Positions 17,204 through 26,485 of a DNA stretch of 64,000 nt are shown piece by piece. The notes beneath the pieces are model-generated. The model made no database searches. It was not told the DNA's origin and saw nothing but the letters and a program-made list of their open reading frames with translations. Location: assembly GCA_017616015.1 (NCBI GenBank), contig JAFZYY010000006.1, positions 62,001 through 126,000 of the forward strand, in the 5' to 3' direction. A program made the translations under genes and the position numbers. Origin of the DNA: Alphaproteobacteria bacterium (GTDB taxonomy: Bacteria > Pseudomonadota > Alphaproteobacteria > CAAGCB01 > CAG-977). The number at the start of each line of letters is the position of its first letter. The stretch's first letter is position 1.

Positions 17204-18058
17204 TTATTTTGCCGTTACTTTTCCGTTTGCGTCAAACTTAACCGGCGTTTTAACGATTTTCGCTTTTTTACGCAAATCCTTCACTGTTTGATCAATCGTC
17301 TGAGCCGCCTGCGACTGCATCAATTCTTTTTCGATGTCTTCGTATTTAGGCACTTCGGCCAAACGGCGCGGACCGGCTTTAATCACATGGTAACCGAATT
17401 TCGTTTTGACCGGCTTCTTGGAGATTTCCCCTTCTTTCATGGCGAAAGCCGCTTCGGAAAATTCGGGAACCATTAATTCGCGTGAAAAATAGCCCAGCTC
17501 GCCGTCTTCCAGTCCTTTGTTTTCGGACAGTTTATTGGCCAATTCCGCAAAATCAGCACCTTTTTCAAGCTGTTTAATCACATTTTCCGCTTCTTTTTCC
17601 GTTTTTAACAGAATGTGTGCGGCGGACATTTCTTCCTGCGGAGGATTGTCCTTTTTAAACTGTTCGTACAAAGCCATCAACTTTTCTTTTGTCTGGCCTT
17701 TCTTTGCCTGTTCTTCCAGATAAAAACGCGCCATCAGTTGTTTTTCAAAGCTCTTCACCGCTTTTTTAAATTCGGGAGAATCCTGCACTTTAGCCGCCTG
17801 AGCCGCACTTGAAACAACATTCAAATCAATCATGTTGTCCAACAACGGTTCATAAATGCTTTCCAACGGTAACCCGCCGAGCTGCGGATTAGCTTTATGA
17901 ACGCTTTCAATTTCGGATAACGTGATTTTATTGCCGTTCACGGTCGCAATAACCAAATCCGATGCGGTTTCCGCTTTTTTTGCCTTTGCTTTAGCCGCTT
18001 GCGCCGGCGAGGCGAAACATAAAGCAACCAAAGCAACAGCGATCATCTTATTCAACAT
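17204..18058 (-). CDS. Periplasmic parvulin-type peptidyl-prolyl isomerase
   Basis: 284 aa. A signal peptide (1-21, ending PAQA) is followed by a SurA/PrsA-like N-terminal chaperone region and a parvulin domain (about 142-235) with SAAHILLKTEKEAEN, GADFAELANKLSE, LGYFSREL and KTKFGYHVIK. It should assist folding of exported proteins in the periplasm. It is divergent from secA, an arrangement common in alphaproteobacteria, linking export with folding. Confidence 0.92.
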   Translation of the reverse strand: MLNKMIAVALVALCFASPAQAAKAKAKKAETASDLVIATVNGNKITLSEIESVHKANPQLGGLPLESIYEPLLDNMIDLNVVSSAAQAAKVQDSPEFKKAVKSFEKQLMARFYLEEQAKKGQTKEKLMALYEQFKKDNPPQEEMSAAHILLKTEKEAENVIKQLEKGADFAELANKLSENKGLEDGELGYFSRELMVPEFSEAAFAMKEGEISKKPVKTKFGYHVIKAGPRRLAEVPKYEDIEKELMQSQAAQTIDQTVKDLRKKAKIVKTPVKFDANGKVTAK

Positions 18059-18102
18059 TATTTTAGGCCTTTCCCTGTTGTTGCCAAAAAAATCAATAAA
18101 GT

Positions 18103-18130
18103 ATCATATCATCTTTGCTCTTTGCGTAAA
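18103..18130 (-). promoter_or_regulatory. Promoter of the parvulin gene
   Basis: Reverse strand TTTACG, 16-nt spacer, TATGAT, about 45 nt upstream of the start codon. Confidence 0.5.
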
Positions 18131-18192
18131 GCGTTAAAATCGCTTGTGCTATATAAAACTTGTTTTTTGAGTTAAGCAACCTAACAGAATGA

Positions 18193-18221
18193 TTGACACA
18201 ACCCGATCTGTGCGATTAACT
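18193..18221 (+). promoter_or_regulatory. Possible secA promoter
   Basis: Perfect TTGACA (18193-18198), 17-nt spacer, TTAACT (18216-18221). The -10 match is weak, the -35 strong. Confidence 0.45.
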
Positions 18222-18259
18222 TACTTGTTTGATTTTATCTTGATTTATGAGGATTTGAC

Positions 18260-20998
18260 ATGATCGGTTCCCTTATGCGTAAAATTTTCGGCAGCGCTAA
18301 TGACAGATATGTGAAAAGTTTGCAAAAAACTGTCAATAAAATCAATGCGTTGGAAGCAGAAATCTCCGCATTGTCGGATCAGGAACTGAAAGATAAAACG
18401 CCGGCTCTGAAACAACGGCTGGCGGACGGCGAAACACTGGAAGACATCTTGCCGGAAGCGTTTGCCGTCGTCAGAGAAGCCTCTAAAAGAACTATCGGAC
18501 TGCGTCATTTCGACGTGCAAATGATCGGCGGAATCGTCCTGCACCGCGGGCAAATCGCCGAAATGCGCACAGGCGAAGGAAAAACTCTGGTCGCGACGTT
18601 GGCCGTTTACCTGAACGCGCTGACCGGCAAAGGTGTCCATGTCGTTACCGTCAACGATTATCTGGCCAAACGCGATACGGAATGGATGGGACAAATCTAT
18701 CGCTTTTTGGGCATGTCCGTCGGCGCCATTCTGCACGATCTGACCGATGAAGAACGCCGCGCCGCTTATGCGTGCGACATTACCTACGGAACGAATAATG
18801 AATTCGGCTTCGACTATTTGCGCGATAATATGAAATTTTCCATTGAGGACATGGTTCAGCGTCCTTTTAATTTTGCCATCGTCGACGAAGTTGACTCCAT
18901 TCTGATCGACGAAGCGCGCACGCCGCTGATTATTTCCGGACAGGCTGAAGATTCTTCGGAAAAGTATATTCAGGTGGACGCTTTGATTCCGAAGCTTAAG
19001 CCGGAACATTACGAAAAAGACGAAAAGCAACGCACCGTTTCTTTAACGGAAAGCGGCACTTTGTATATGGAAGAGCTGCTGCACGAAGCCGGCCTGATTA
19101 CCGGCGCGATGTATGATGCCGTCAATACGGCGATTATTCATTATGTGGATCAGGCGTTAAAAGCGCACACTCTTTTTCAGCGCGATGTTGACTATATCGT
19201 GCGCAACGGGCAAGTCGTCATCATTGACGAATTCACCGGCCGCATGATGGAAGGCCGCCGTTTTTCCGATGGTCTGCATCAGGCTTTGGAAGCCAAGGAA
19301 CACGTCAAAATCCAGCCGGAAAACCAAACGCTTGCCTCCATTACGTTCCAAAATTACTTCCGTCTGTATCCCAAACTGGCGGGCATGACCGGCACCGCTA
19401 TGACGGAAGCCCCCGAATTTGAAGAAATCTACGGCTTGGAAGTTATCGACATTCCGACAAACAAGCCGTGTATCCGTATCGACAATCAGGACGAAATCTA
19501 TTGGAAAGAAAATCAGAAATTAAGCGCTGTCATTAAACTGATTCAGGAGTGCTCGGATCGCGGACAGCCCGTTTTGGTCGGCACGACTTCAATCGAAAAA
19601 TCGGAACAACTGGCCGAGAGACTGAAAAAAGAAACAAAGCTGAAATTTAACGTGTTAAATGCCCGTCACCATGAACAGGAAGCTTATATCATCGCTCAGG
19701 CCGGCATACCCGGCGCAATCACAATCGCGACCAATATGGCCGGCCGCGGAACGGATATTCAGCTGGGCGGAAATCTGGAGATGCGCGTCGCTCAGGAATT
19801 GGCGGACGTAACGGACGAAACCGAACGCAGCCGCCGAATCGAAGAAATTAAAAAAGAAATCGAGAAAGGCAAAGAAATCGCGTTAAAAGCCGGCGGCTTA
19901 TATGTTATCGGCACCGAACGCCATGAAAGCCGCCGTATCGACAACCAACTGCGCGGCCGTTCCGGACGTCAGGGCGATCCGGGTGCTTCCAAATTTTTCC
20001 TGTGTCTGCAAGACGACCTTTTGCGTATTTTCGGCGCGGAACGAATCGAAAAATTCCTGAAACCGCTCGGCGGTATGGAAGACGACGATGTTATTTCCAG
20101 CCCCTGGATTTCTAAAACTTTGCAAAAGTCTCAGGAAAAAGTGGAAGCCAGAAACTTTGATATTCGTAAGAATCTGTTGAAATACGACAACGTTATGAAT
20201 GACCAGCGCAAAGTCATTTATGATCAGCGCCGCGAATTAATGAGCGCGGAAGCCATTACGGATACCATCAAAGACATGCGCGATGAAGTCATTGAAACGA
20301 TGACTGAGACCTACACGCCCGATAAAGCTGCCGTCGACGAGTGGAATCCGACGGCTTTAAAGGAAGATGCGGAACGTCTGCTGGGATTGCAGTTGCCTGT
20401 CGATTCGTGGATTAATGCCGGCATCGGCTCGACGGAAATTACGGAACGCATCGAATCCGCCGCCGATGAAAAAATGAATACAAAGCGTCAGACTTTCGGC
20501 GACGCGCTGATGAACATGATCGAAAAAAGCGTCACTTTGCAGATTTTGGATCAGGTTTGGAAAGAACATCTGCAGACTTTGGAATATCTGCGGCATACCA
20601 TTGTGTTGCGCGCCTACGGTCAGAAAGATCCGCTGAACGAATACAAACGCGAAGCTTTTTACCTGTTCGGCAGTATGATCGGCAACATGCGGGAACAGGT
20701 TACGCAATATTTGGCGCATGTGGAATTGGCACCTGAAGCTATTCAGGCGATAGAAGCTTCTCGCCGTCGTCAGGAAGTCAAAACAACCGCCCGTCACGAT
20801 GCCCCCGGCAATGCTTTCGGCAACGCGCCGGAGTCGCGGGAAGTAAACGAAGAGTTGGAACGCAGTCCTTTCCGTTATACAAAAGCCGACGAAATAGACC
20901 CCAACGACCCGTCTACCTGGGGAAAAGTATCCAGAAACGCCCCCTGCCCGTGCGGATCCGGGAAAAAATTCAAGCATTGTCACGGCGCAATCGCTTAA
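18260..20998 (+). CDS. secA: SecA, preprotein translocase ATPase
   Basis: 912 aa, full length. NBD1 with Walker [14 protein letters not shown] and [22 protein letters not shown]2 with [15 protein letters not shown] and [17 protein letters not shown]; then the helical scaffold and a C-terminal zinc motif [14 protein letters not shown] that binds SecB and phospholipid. It drives Sec-dependent export through SecYEG. The gene is monocistronic, with its own promoter and terminator. Confidence 0.99.
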   Translation: MIGSLMRKIFGSANDRYVKSLQKTVNKINALEAEISALSDQELKDKTPALKQRLADGETLEDILPEAFAVVREASKRTIGLRHFDVQMIGGIVLHRGQIAEMRTGEGKTLVATLAVYLNALTGKGVHVVTVNDYLAKRDTEWMGQIYRFLGMSVGAILHDLTDEERRAAYACDITYGTNNEFGFDYLRDNMKFSIEDMVQRPFNFAIVDEVDSILIDEARTPLIISGQAEDSSEKYIQVDALIPKLKPEHYEKDEKQRTVSLTESGTLYMEELLHEAGLITGAMYDAVNTAIIHYVDQALKAHTLFQRDVDYIVRNGQVVIIDEFTGRMMEGRRFSDGLHQALEAKEHVKIQPENQTLASITFQNYFRLYPKLAGMTGTAMTEAPEFEEIYGLEVIDIPTNKPCIRIDNQDEIYWKENQKLSAVIKLIQECSDRGQPVLVGTTSIEKSEQLAERLKKETKLKFNVLNARHHEQEAYIIAQAGIPGAITIATNMAGRGTDIQLGGNLEMRVAQELADVTDETERSRRIEEIKKEIEKGKEIALKAGGLYVIGTERHESRRIDNQLRGRSGRQGDPGASKFFLCLQDDLLRIFGAERIEKFLKPLGGMEDDDVISSPWISKTLQKSQEKVEARNFDIRKNLLKYDNVMNDQRKVIYDQRRELMSAEAITDTIKDMRDEVIETMTETYTPDKAAVDEWNPTALKEDAERLLGLQLPVDSWINAGIGSTEITERIESAADEKMNTKRQTFGDALMNMIEKSVTLQILDQVWKEHLQTLEYLRHTIVLRAYGQKDPLNEYKREAFYLFGSMIGNMREQVTQYLAHVELAPEAIQAIEASRRRQEVKTTARHDAPGNAFGNAPESREVNEELERSPFRYTKADEIDPNDPSTWGKVSRNAPCPCGSGKKFKHCHGAIA

Positions 20999-20999
20999 A

Positions 21000-21032
21000 T
21001 AAAAAAAGGCGATTCTCTGTCGCCTTTTTTTT
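21000..21032 (+). terminator. Terminator after secA
   Basis: Stem aaaaaggcga / tcgcctttttt with loop ttctctg and a T tract. Confidence 0.85.
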
Positions 21033-21148
21033 ATTATTTTTCAATATGTTATATTTTTTGTCATTTTTTTGTAATTTTTCTTGTGGATTTTGTGCTGAAA
21101 TTTGATAGAATAAGAATTGGATATAGGGAGATTTAAGCGAGGATTTTT

Positions 21149-21343
21149 ATGTACGTTTCTGATGTTGCAGAACAAATTGTCGCTATGCAGGCGCAGATGC
21201 TCAGAAATTCTTTAGCTCTGGCAACTGTTAAAAATGCTGCGGAGCAACAACAGGCTGTAACTACCCTCCTTACAGAAGCGGCTACTAATTCAGCTGCTGC
21301 CAGTGCAGATGGCCGAGGCGCTGTCCTTGACATTCTCGTTTGA
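21149..21343 (+). CDS. YjfB-like putative motility protein
   Basis: 64 aa. Layout resembles the YjfB family (PF14070): a helical N-terminus (MYVSDVAEQIVAMQAQMLRN), a central Ala/Gln/Thr-rich helix and a short hydrophobic terminus GAVLDILV. Family members are small proteins linked to motility in other bacteria, but no flagellar genes are visible here. It has a GAGG ribosome site, its own terminator and no co-transcribed neighbours. Confidence 0.6.
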   Translation: MYVSDVAEQIVAMQAQMLRNSLALATVKNAAEQQQAVTTLLTEAATNSAAASADGRGAVLDILV

Positions 21344-21370
21344 TATTTTCTCCTTGTTTCTTTTCCTTTT

Positions 21371-21399
21371 GGGCAGTCTTTCAGACTGCCCCTTTTTTT
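21371..21399 (+). terminator. Terminator of the YjfB-like gene
   Basis: Perfect stem gggcagtct / agactgccc with a 3-nt loop and a T tract. The T tract runs into the stop codon of the convergent esterase gene. Confidence 0.85.
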
Positions 21400-22159
21400 A
21401 TATCCGATTCAGCCACAGCCAATTCATAAAAAGAGGGATTTGCTTTCCCCAGTCTGCTTCACAGTGATGACCGTCTGTTTGACGATACATGTACGGCTGT
21501 GCGCCCTTTTTATATAAATGATCATTGATGGAACGGTTGCACGAATTCGCTATCGCTTTGCCGCGCGGGGAACGAGCTTCCGAAGCGCCCCAGCTCAGAA
21601 ACACTTTTGTATCCGGATTGATATTATTTTCGGCAATGGCCGCCCTCAATTCTTTGCCGCAAAAAGAAACGGCCGAAGACAAACAGGCCGCTTTGGAAAA
21701 AATATCGTTATGGCAAATCGCCGCGTATAACGACATCAGCCCTCCCATAGAGCTGCCACCGATTCCCGTTGCTTCGCGATGCGTCCAGGTACGATATTTT
21801 TGATCAATCAACGGCTTCAGTTCGCAAACAATCCAGTCCATTGTTTGCTGGCCTATGCCGTCAATCGGCCCCGCAAACGAATCCCAATGATACGGACAAT
21901 ATTCCCTTAAACGCTCGTTTCCTTCATGCGAACACTCCATGCCGACAATAATGATTTTCTTTTCCCATGAATCCAGAAATTTTTTCAATCCCCAACATGT
22001 TCCGTAAGTCGCGTGAGAATCATAATATAAATTATGGCCGTCAAACATATACATGACGGGATAGCGCTCCGCCGTAAAATAATAGTCGTCCGGCAGATAG
22101 ACATGCATTTTACGTTCTTTGTTCGCCGGAGAATACCACGCATTAAAAAATTCTATCAT
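21398..22159 (-). CDS. Esterase-family alpha/beta hydrolase (PF00756-like)
   Basis: 253 aa without a signal peptide. The order HVYLPDDYY, YPVMYMFDGHNLYYD, GIGGSSMGGLMSLYAA (nucleophile elbow with Ser) and a C-terminal TDGHHCEADWGKQIP (His) fits the esterase D/enterochelin-esterase family. It is likely a cytoplasmic carboxyl ester hydrolase, perhaps acting on glycan acyl esters or siderophores. It stands alone between two terminators. Substrate unknown. Confidence 0.85.
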   Translation of the reverse strand: MIEFFNAWYSPANKERKMHVYLPDDYYFTAERYPVMYMFDGHNLYYDSHATYGTCWGLKKFLDSWEKKIIIVGMECSHEGNERLREYCPYHWDSFAGPIDGIGQQTMDWIVCELKPLIDQKYRTWTHREATGIGGSSMGGLMSLYAAICHNDIFSKAACLSSAVSFCGKELRAAIAENNINPDTKVFLSWGASEARSPRGKAIANSCNRSINDHLYKKGAQPYMYRQTDGHHCEADWGKQIPLFMNWLWLNRI

Positions 22160-22303
22160 TGTTTACCCTAAAAAACGCCTTTTTTACCCGATTGCTTTTA
22201 TTATAATTGCCATTCCTTTTTAATTTTTTAAGCTTTGACTTTCCATAAAAATCAAAAAACGCAAAAACCGTATTTTTTCGGCACATTTTTTTATTCAAAA
22301 GGC

Positions 22304-22332
22304 TTGATTGAATTTGCTAAAGCGGTTAAAGT
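22304..22332 (+). promoter_or_regulatory. Possible promoter of the HU gene
   Basis: TTGATT (22304-22309), 17-nt spacer, TAAAGT (22327-22332), about 34 nt before the start codon. Confidence 0.4.
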
Positions 22333-22365
22333 ATGTCTACTTTGTTTTATTTAAGGAGTTACAAC

Positions 22366-22638
22366 ATGAACAAATCTGAATTGGTTGCTAAAATCGCGAA
22401 AAACTCCAGCGCTTCCAAAGCCGCTGTCGAAGTCATTTTAAACGAAACGCTCAAAGCCGTTACCGAAACCCTGAAAAAAGGTGACGATGTCCGTTTAGTC
22501 GGTTTCGGAACGTTCGCTGTCGCCAAACGTCCGGCGAAAGAAGGCCGCAATCCGCGTACCGGCGCTAAGATTAAAATCGCCGCTTGCAAGCAGCCCAAAT
22601 TCAAAGCGGGAAAAGCTCTGAAAGACGCTCTGAACTAA
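22366..22638 (+). CDS. hup: DNA-binding protein HU
   Basis: 90 aa from the ATG at 22366, which has AAGGAG 7 nt before it; an in-frame ATG at 22333 has no such site. [43 protein letters not shown] and [21 protein letters not shown] are classic HU elements, including the GRNPRTG arm that intercalates into the minor groove. It is a nucleoid-compacting homodimer. Confidence 0.97.
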   Translation: MNKSELVAKIAKNSSASKAAVEVILNETLKAVTETLKKGDDVRLVGFGTFAVAKRPAKEGRNPRTGAKIKIAACKQPKFKAGKALKDALN

Positions 22639-22662
22639 TCTGTTCGATTCCCGAAATATTAA

Positions 22663-22691
22663 AGGCGCAGTCTTCGGACTGCGTCTTTTTT
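22663..22691 (+). terminator. Terminator after HU
   Basis: Stem ggcgcagtc / gactgcgtc with a ttcg tetraloop and T tract. Confidence 0.9.
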
Positions 22692-22790
22692 GTTTCCGCG
22701 CCCGAAAACGCGCGGAAAACTGTTATTGAACAAGCGCTTTTTCCGGACGCGCCGTTTTACGGAAAAATAGACTTTTTTGTCCAAAACACA

Positions 22791-22820
22791 TTGACTTTTC
22801 TCTTCTTTTTTTGTTATATT
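22791..22820 (+). promoter_or_regulatory. Promoter of the 853-aa protein gene
   Basis: TTGACT (22791-22796), 18-nt spacer, TATATT (22815-22820). A GGGAG ribosome site follows before the ATG at 22858. Confidence 0.5.
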
Positions 22821-22857
22821 ATAAGGAAAATTTTATAGTTAACGGGAGTTTTCTAAA

Positions 22858-25419
22858 ATGGCAGACACAACGGCTGTGGTTCAAGGGCCTCGGGATTTAT
22901 TCTCCTTAGGCGGTGAAGAAATAAAAGAACAAAACCGCACATTAACGATGGCTCGCTGCGCTTTCACGGGACAGATTGAAAATGCTGTATCGAAGAAAGA
23001 TCCCGGCGCTCGCTCCAAAGAAGAAAAACTGAACGCGTTGAACGAGATTTTAGAAACGGACAAAAGTTGGTTGCAGGATCCGACGATGTGCATGCAGCTC
23101 TTTTCCGCTTACCGCGATCTGGGACAAGCCGACAAAATGATGGAGGTTTATAAAAAAGCCCGTAGCGTTGCGTTCAGAAAATCCCCGATGGTTCACGAAC
23201 AGTTGGCCGGCGCCCTCAGCCGGGAAGCCGCAAAAGGCGGAAAAATGGCTGATGCTTACAGAAAAAGCGCCGTCAAAATGTGTGAGAAACTAATTCAAAA
23301 CGAAGAGGCCAGCAGTGTTTCCTATGGCGTTTTAGCTCAATGCCTTGCCCAGGAAGGAAAAACGGAAGAAGCGAAAAAAGTATTAGATGACGGCTTCAGA
23401 AAAACACTGGATCCGTTTATCGGTCTTCAGGCGGTTCAGGCCAATCTTGAAACCGGTAAAAAAGAGGATAAAAAATACGCCAAAGAACTGGCTAAAATCG
23501 TTTATCTGTCCGCTTTGCGTGACGGCGCCGAAGAATCCACCGATTTCTATACTCTTTCCGCCGCTTTGCAAACCGCCTGCATCGCGGGCGAAAAGCCGGA
23601 AACGATTAACCACTTCGTCGACCGTATTGCGAAAAGCGTGGAATATCCGTGGGAACTCGATGAATTAAAACGGAATATGGCCTCTCTTAAAGATGCGGGC
23701 ATAAATCCCAAAATCGTTCAAGAAGTTCAGAGCAAACTTGACGCGATGGAATTGAAGCAGGAGGAAAAGAACGGCGGTAACGCCGTTGTAATCGGAGCGA
23801 AAGATGACCGTACGTTCGGAGACGATCCGAAATTATCCGCTTTGCGCGCCCACAGTTATAACTATCGCGGATGCGGAACCGATTTCCGCGGCGTCACCAG
23901 AGTCGGCGGAAATATGGAATTCGGCGGCCAGTTGCCGTCTCATACGGTTTCTCCGAAGGATCTGGAGCTGTTTACGGGATTAATCAATAAAACTCCGGAA
24001 GAACTGGGAATGACCGCGGAAGACTTGGCCGGAATCAAGGGAATATCGGCACATCAAAAACTTGCGGACATCAAAGATCCCGAACTTTTTATCCGGGTGG
24101 TCGATAAATTCGTTCGCAAAACGTTTATGACGGAAAATTATGCCGGTTCGGGTTTGCATCTGGAAGACAACGCTTTGGCAAAAGGAAGCGACGGAAAATC
24201 TTTCTATGATCGCACGGTTATCGGCGTTGAAGAAACGTGCGGAAAAACGACAAGGGGCGCTACTCCGGACGAAAAAGCTTTCGTCGATACCAGAACAAAT
24301 ATCGCCGCGATTTTCGCTTTGGGAATGGGCGATTGCCGCCACCATGCTCAGGTCAAACAAATCATGTTTGACATGTACCAGCGTCAGCAAATGAACGCTT
24401 CTTTAAACGGACTGCTGGAAGAACTCGACAGCGGAAAAGAGCTTGATATCCAAAAAGGAGAAAAAGCAAAAGAATTCTATGACGTCCTGGACACGGAATT
24501 AAGAACGGCCGATGTTTCGATAATGATGCCGGTTCAAATGAATCAAGCTATAAAGATCGACGGCGAATGGGAAGATGTTCCCGATGGCACCCCCGGCGCT
24601 TCGGACGCTACGTATAAACCGAAATTAAAAGACGGCAAACTGATCACGGATCCTGCTTTTGACAAAGGCGAGTATGAAGCAAAAAAAGGAAGCGGAGATC
24701 CGGATCATCTGCATTGTCTGGAAGAACATACTTTCTGCTGGTTAATCAAGAAAAACCGCGAAGGAGAAATGGTGGAATGCGGTCTTCGCGACGCTTTTTA
24801 TCAAAGCGAAGAAAGACTTTATCAATGGGCGCATAAGGATTTCAGCGCCGACGATATTCACGTGAGCAAAGACGGAAAACTGGAAATCAGCATAGGCGAC
24901 GTTTCCGGTGACCATACGGCTTCAGGCGAAGCTATTCCCGTTTTCCTGCGTCCGACCAGCTATAACAAGGGCAAAAGAGACCAGAAGGTTACTTCAAGCA
25001 CGGGAAAAGACATCTGTTGCGTCGGTATAGAAGTAAAAGGGTTTGAAACGACCGACAGCTTTTTGGAAATGATCTTGGATCCGAACAAAACAGAAATGCT
25101 TCATGTCATGTCCGCTGAAGGAAAAGCCGTTTGTTCCGAACAGGACGCTTCTTTTTCAAAAGATAAAGCGCAAAAAGCTCAAACGAACGGAGATACGGAT
25201 CGGGCTACCCAACAGCTGGCCTTCTCTCTGCGGCGTGGCAATGATGCGGTTGTTGACAGAAACGCCGCAGAAGCTTTGCGGAACAAAACCCTGAAAGCAC
25301 AAAAAGCCCGGGTTCTTGAAACAAACGACAAAGAAAAGACCTCGAACATTCCGCACGACAGCGGTCGGAAAAATATTGATTCGAACGTTCTGAAAGACTT
25401 TAAAGGAAACGGCAGATGA
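22858..25419 (+). CDS. Large TPR-like protein with possible transglutaminase/cysteine-protease core
   Basis: 853 aa, family not recognised, no signal peptide or membrane helix. The first ~300 residues are helical and TPR-like (AYRDLGQADKMMEVYKKARS, LAQCLAQEGKTEEAKKVLDD). The central part holds MGDCRHHAQ (Cys493), EEHTFCWLI (His624) and GLRDAFY (Asp645), in the Cys-His-Asp order and context of transglutaminase-like folds. The tail is Lys/Gln/Asp-rich. It could process or crosslink proteins and might be an exported effector; both are inference. It overlaps the following zinc-ribbon gene as ATGA. Confidence 0.72.
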   Translation: MADTTAVVQGPRDLFSLGGEEIKEQNRTLTMARCAFTGQIENAVSKKDPGARSKEEKLNALNEILETDKSWLQDPTMCMQLFSAYRDLGQADKMMEVYKKARSVAFRKSPMVHEQLAGALSREAAKGGKMADAYRKSAVKMCEKLIQNEEASSVSYGVLAQCLAQEGKTEEAKKVLDDGFRKTLDPFIGLQAVQANLETGKKEDKKYAKELAKIVYLSALRDGAEESTDFYTLSAALQTACIAGEKPETINHFVDRIAKSVEYPWELDELKRNMASLKDAGINPKIVQEVQSKLDAMELKQEEKNGGNAVVIGAKDDRTFGDDPKLSALRAHSYNYRGCGTDFRGVTRVGGNMEFGGQLPSHTVSPKDLELFTGLINKTPEELGMTAEDLAGIKGISAHQKLADIKDPELFIRVVDKFVRKTFMTENYAGSGLHLEDNALAKGSDGKSFYDRTVIGVEETCGKTTRGATPDEKAFVDTRTNIAAIFALGMGDCRHHAQVKQIMFDMYQRQQMNASLNGLLEELDSGKELDIQKGEKAKEFYDVLDTELRTADVSIMMPVQMNQAIKIDGEWEDVPDGTPGASDATYKPKLKDGKLITDPAFDKGEYEAKKGSGDPDHLHCLEEHTFCWLIKKNREGEMVECGLRDAFYQSEERLYQWAHKDFSADDIHVSKDGKLEISIGDVSGDHTASGEAIPVFLRPTSYNKGKRDQKVTSSTGKDICCVGIEVKGFETTDSFLEMILDPNKTEMLHVMSAEGKAVCSEQDASFSKDKAQKAQTNGDTDRATQQLAFSLRRGNDAVVDRNAAEALRNKTLKAQKARVLETNDKEKTSNIPHDSGRKNIDSNVLKDFKGNGR

Positions 25420-25589
25420 TAGAAAAAACATACGAAGTGATCTGTCCCGTTTGTCATAAAAAAAATAAAGTTTTTGTTCGGCTGAACGAAAATTTCAATA
25501 ACCGCGAAGAAGTCTTTTGCGATTATTGCGGAGAAAAGATGACGGAAATGCCGGCGGCGGAGCCTCCGAAAACAAAATGCGTTGAATAG
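25416..25589 (+). CDS. Small zinc-ribbon protein coupled to the 853-aa gene
   Basis: 57 aa. Two CxxC pairs (Cys10/Cys13 in ICPVCHKK and Cys35/Cys38 in FCDYCGEK) form a zinc ribbon. Its ATG overlaps the stop of the 853-aa gene (ATGA), and a terminator follows 1 nt after its stop, so the two form a two-gene operon. It could be a regulator or chaperone-like partner of the larger protein. Confidence 0.7.
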   Translation: MIEKTYEVICPVCHKKNKVFVRLNENFNNREEVFCDYCGEKMTEMPAAEPPKTKCVE

Positions 25590-25590
25590 T

Positions 25591-25622
25591 AAAAAACGGC
25601 GGTTTTAACCCGCCGTTTTTTA
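25591..25622 (+). terminator. Bidirectional terminator
   Basis: Stem aaaacggcgg / ccgccgttttt, shared by the zinc-ribbon gene (+) and the convergent ADP-ribosylglycohydrolase gene (-). Confidence 0.85.
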
Positions 25623-25629
25623 TATCCGA

Positions 25630-26430
25630 TCAGCTTTGCTGTTTTTTCGGCATCGCTTTTTCAATTTCAAACAACGTATCCGCAAGGTATTCGTCCAAAC
25701 GCTGCAACGCCTGAGCTCTGATCCCGTCCGGAACGGGGTAATAAGCCGCGGCGACAGATCCCGCGATTGCCGCAATCGTATCGGAATCTCCGCCTATCGA
25801 AACCGCGTTGCGGATTGCGTCCTCAAAGTCTTGAGCTTCAAAGAAAGCTTCCAGCGCCTGAGGAACGGAGCCCTGACAGGAAACATCAAATTTATAATCA
25901 GGACGAATCCCGTCCAGATTAAAATTTAACCGGTAATAATTTTTTTCAATATATTCACGGATTTCCGCTTTGCTGTTGCCCTGCAACGCCAAATAAACGG
26001 CAACCGCCGTCGCTTCCGCACCTTTAATGCCTTCGGGGTGATTATGAGATACTGCGGAAACACGAAATGACAAACTTTTGACTTCTTCCAACGAACGCGC
26101 AAAATAAGCGCACGCGCTGACCCGCATGGCCGAACCGTTTCCCCAACTGTTATACGGTTGCGGATTATCGGATTTCAGCCACAGAAAAAACTGATTGCCA
26201 AAGCCGCAATACGGATATTTCCCGCCGTATTTTTGCATAAAGAAAATCGCTTGCCGTTCAAGATCGGCATAATTCCCTGCGCATTCGGCCAATGCTTTTC
26301 CGACTGCCAGAGTCATCACCGTATCGTCCGTAAAACGGGCGTCATCTGAAAACAGTTGAAACTCTTTTGTCTTGATATTCTGCCATTCGTAAACGGAACC
26401 GACAATGTCCCCGATGATTGCGCCCAACAT
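25630..26430 (-). CDS. ADP-ribosylglycohydrolase family protein (ARH/DraG)
   Basis: 266 aa, a complete all-helical ARH domain. Metal and ADP-ribose motifs are GAIIGDIVGSVYEW, RFTDDTVMTLAVGKAL, SHNHPEGIKGAEA and IGGDSDTIAAIAG. The enzyme removes ADP-ribose from proteins, nucleic acids or small adducts in a Mg-dependent reaction. There is no DraT or other ADP-ribosyltransferase nearby. No signal peptide is seen. It is monocistronic. Confidence 0.93.
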   Translation of the reverse strand: MLGAIIGDIVGSVYEWQNIKTKEFQLFSDDARFTDDTVMTLAVGKALAECAGNYADLERQAIFFMQKYGGKYPYCGFGNQFFLWLKSDNPQPYNSWGNGSAMRVSACAYFARSLEEVKSLSFRVSAVSHNHPEGIKGAEATAVAVYLALQGNSKAEIREYIEKNYYRLNFNLDGIRPDYKFDVSCQGSVPQALEAFFEAQDFEDAIRNAVSIGGDSDTIAAIAGSVAAAYYPVPDGIRAQALQRLDEYLADTLFEIEKAMPKKQQS

Positions 26431-26485
26431 TTTTTATGCCTCTGCCGGAAAGACCGTTATCTGCCGCGTAAAAAAGCCTGCGCCA

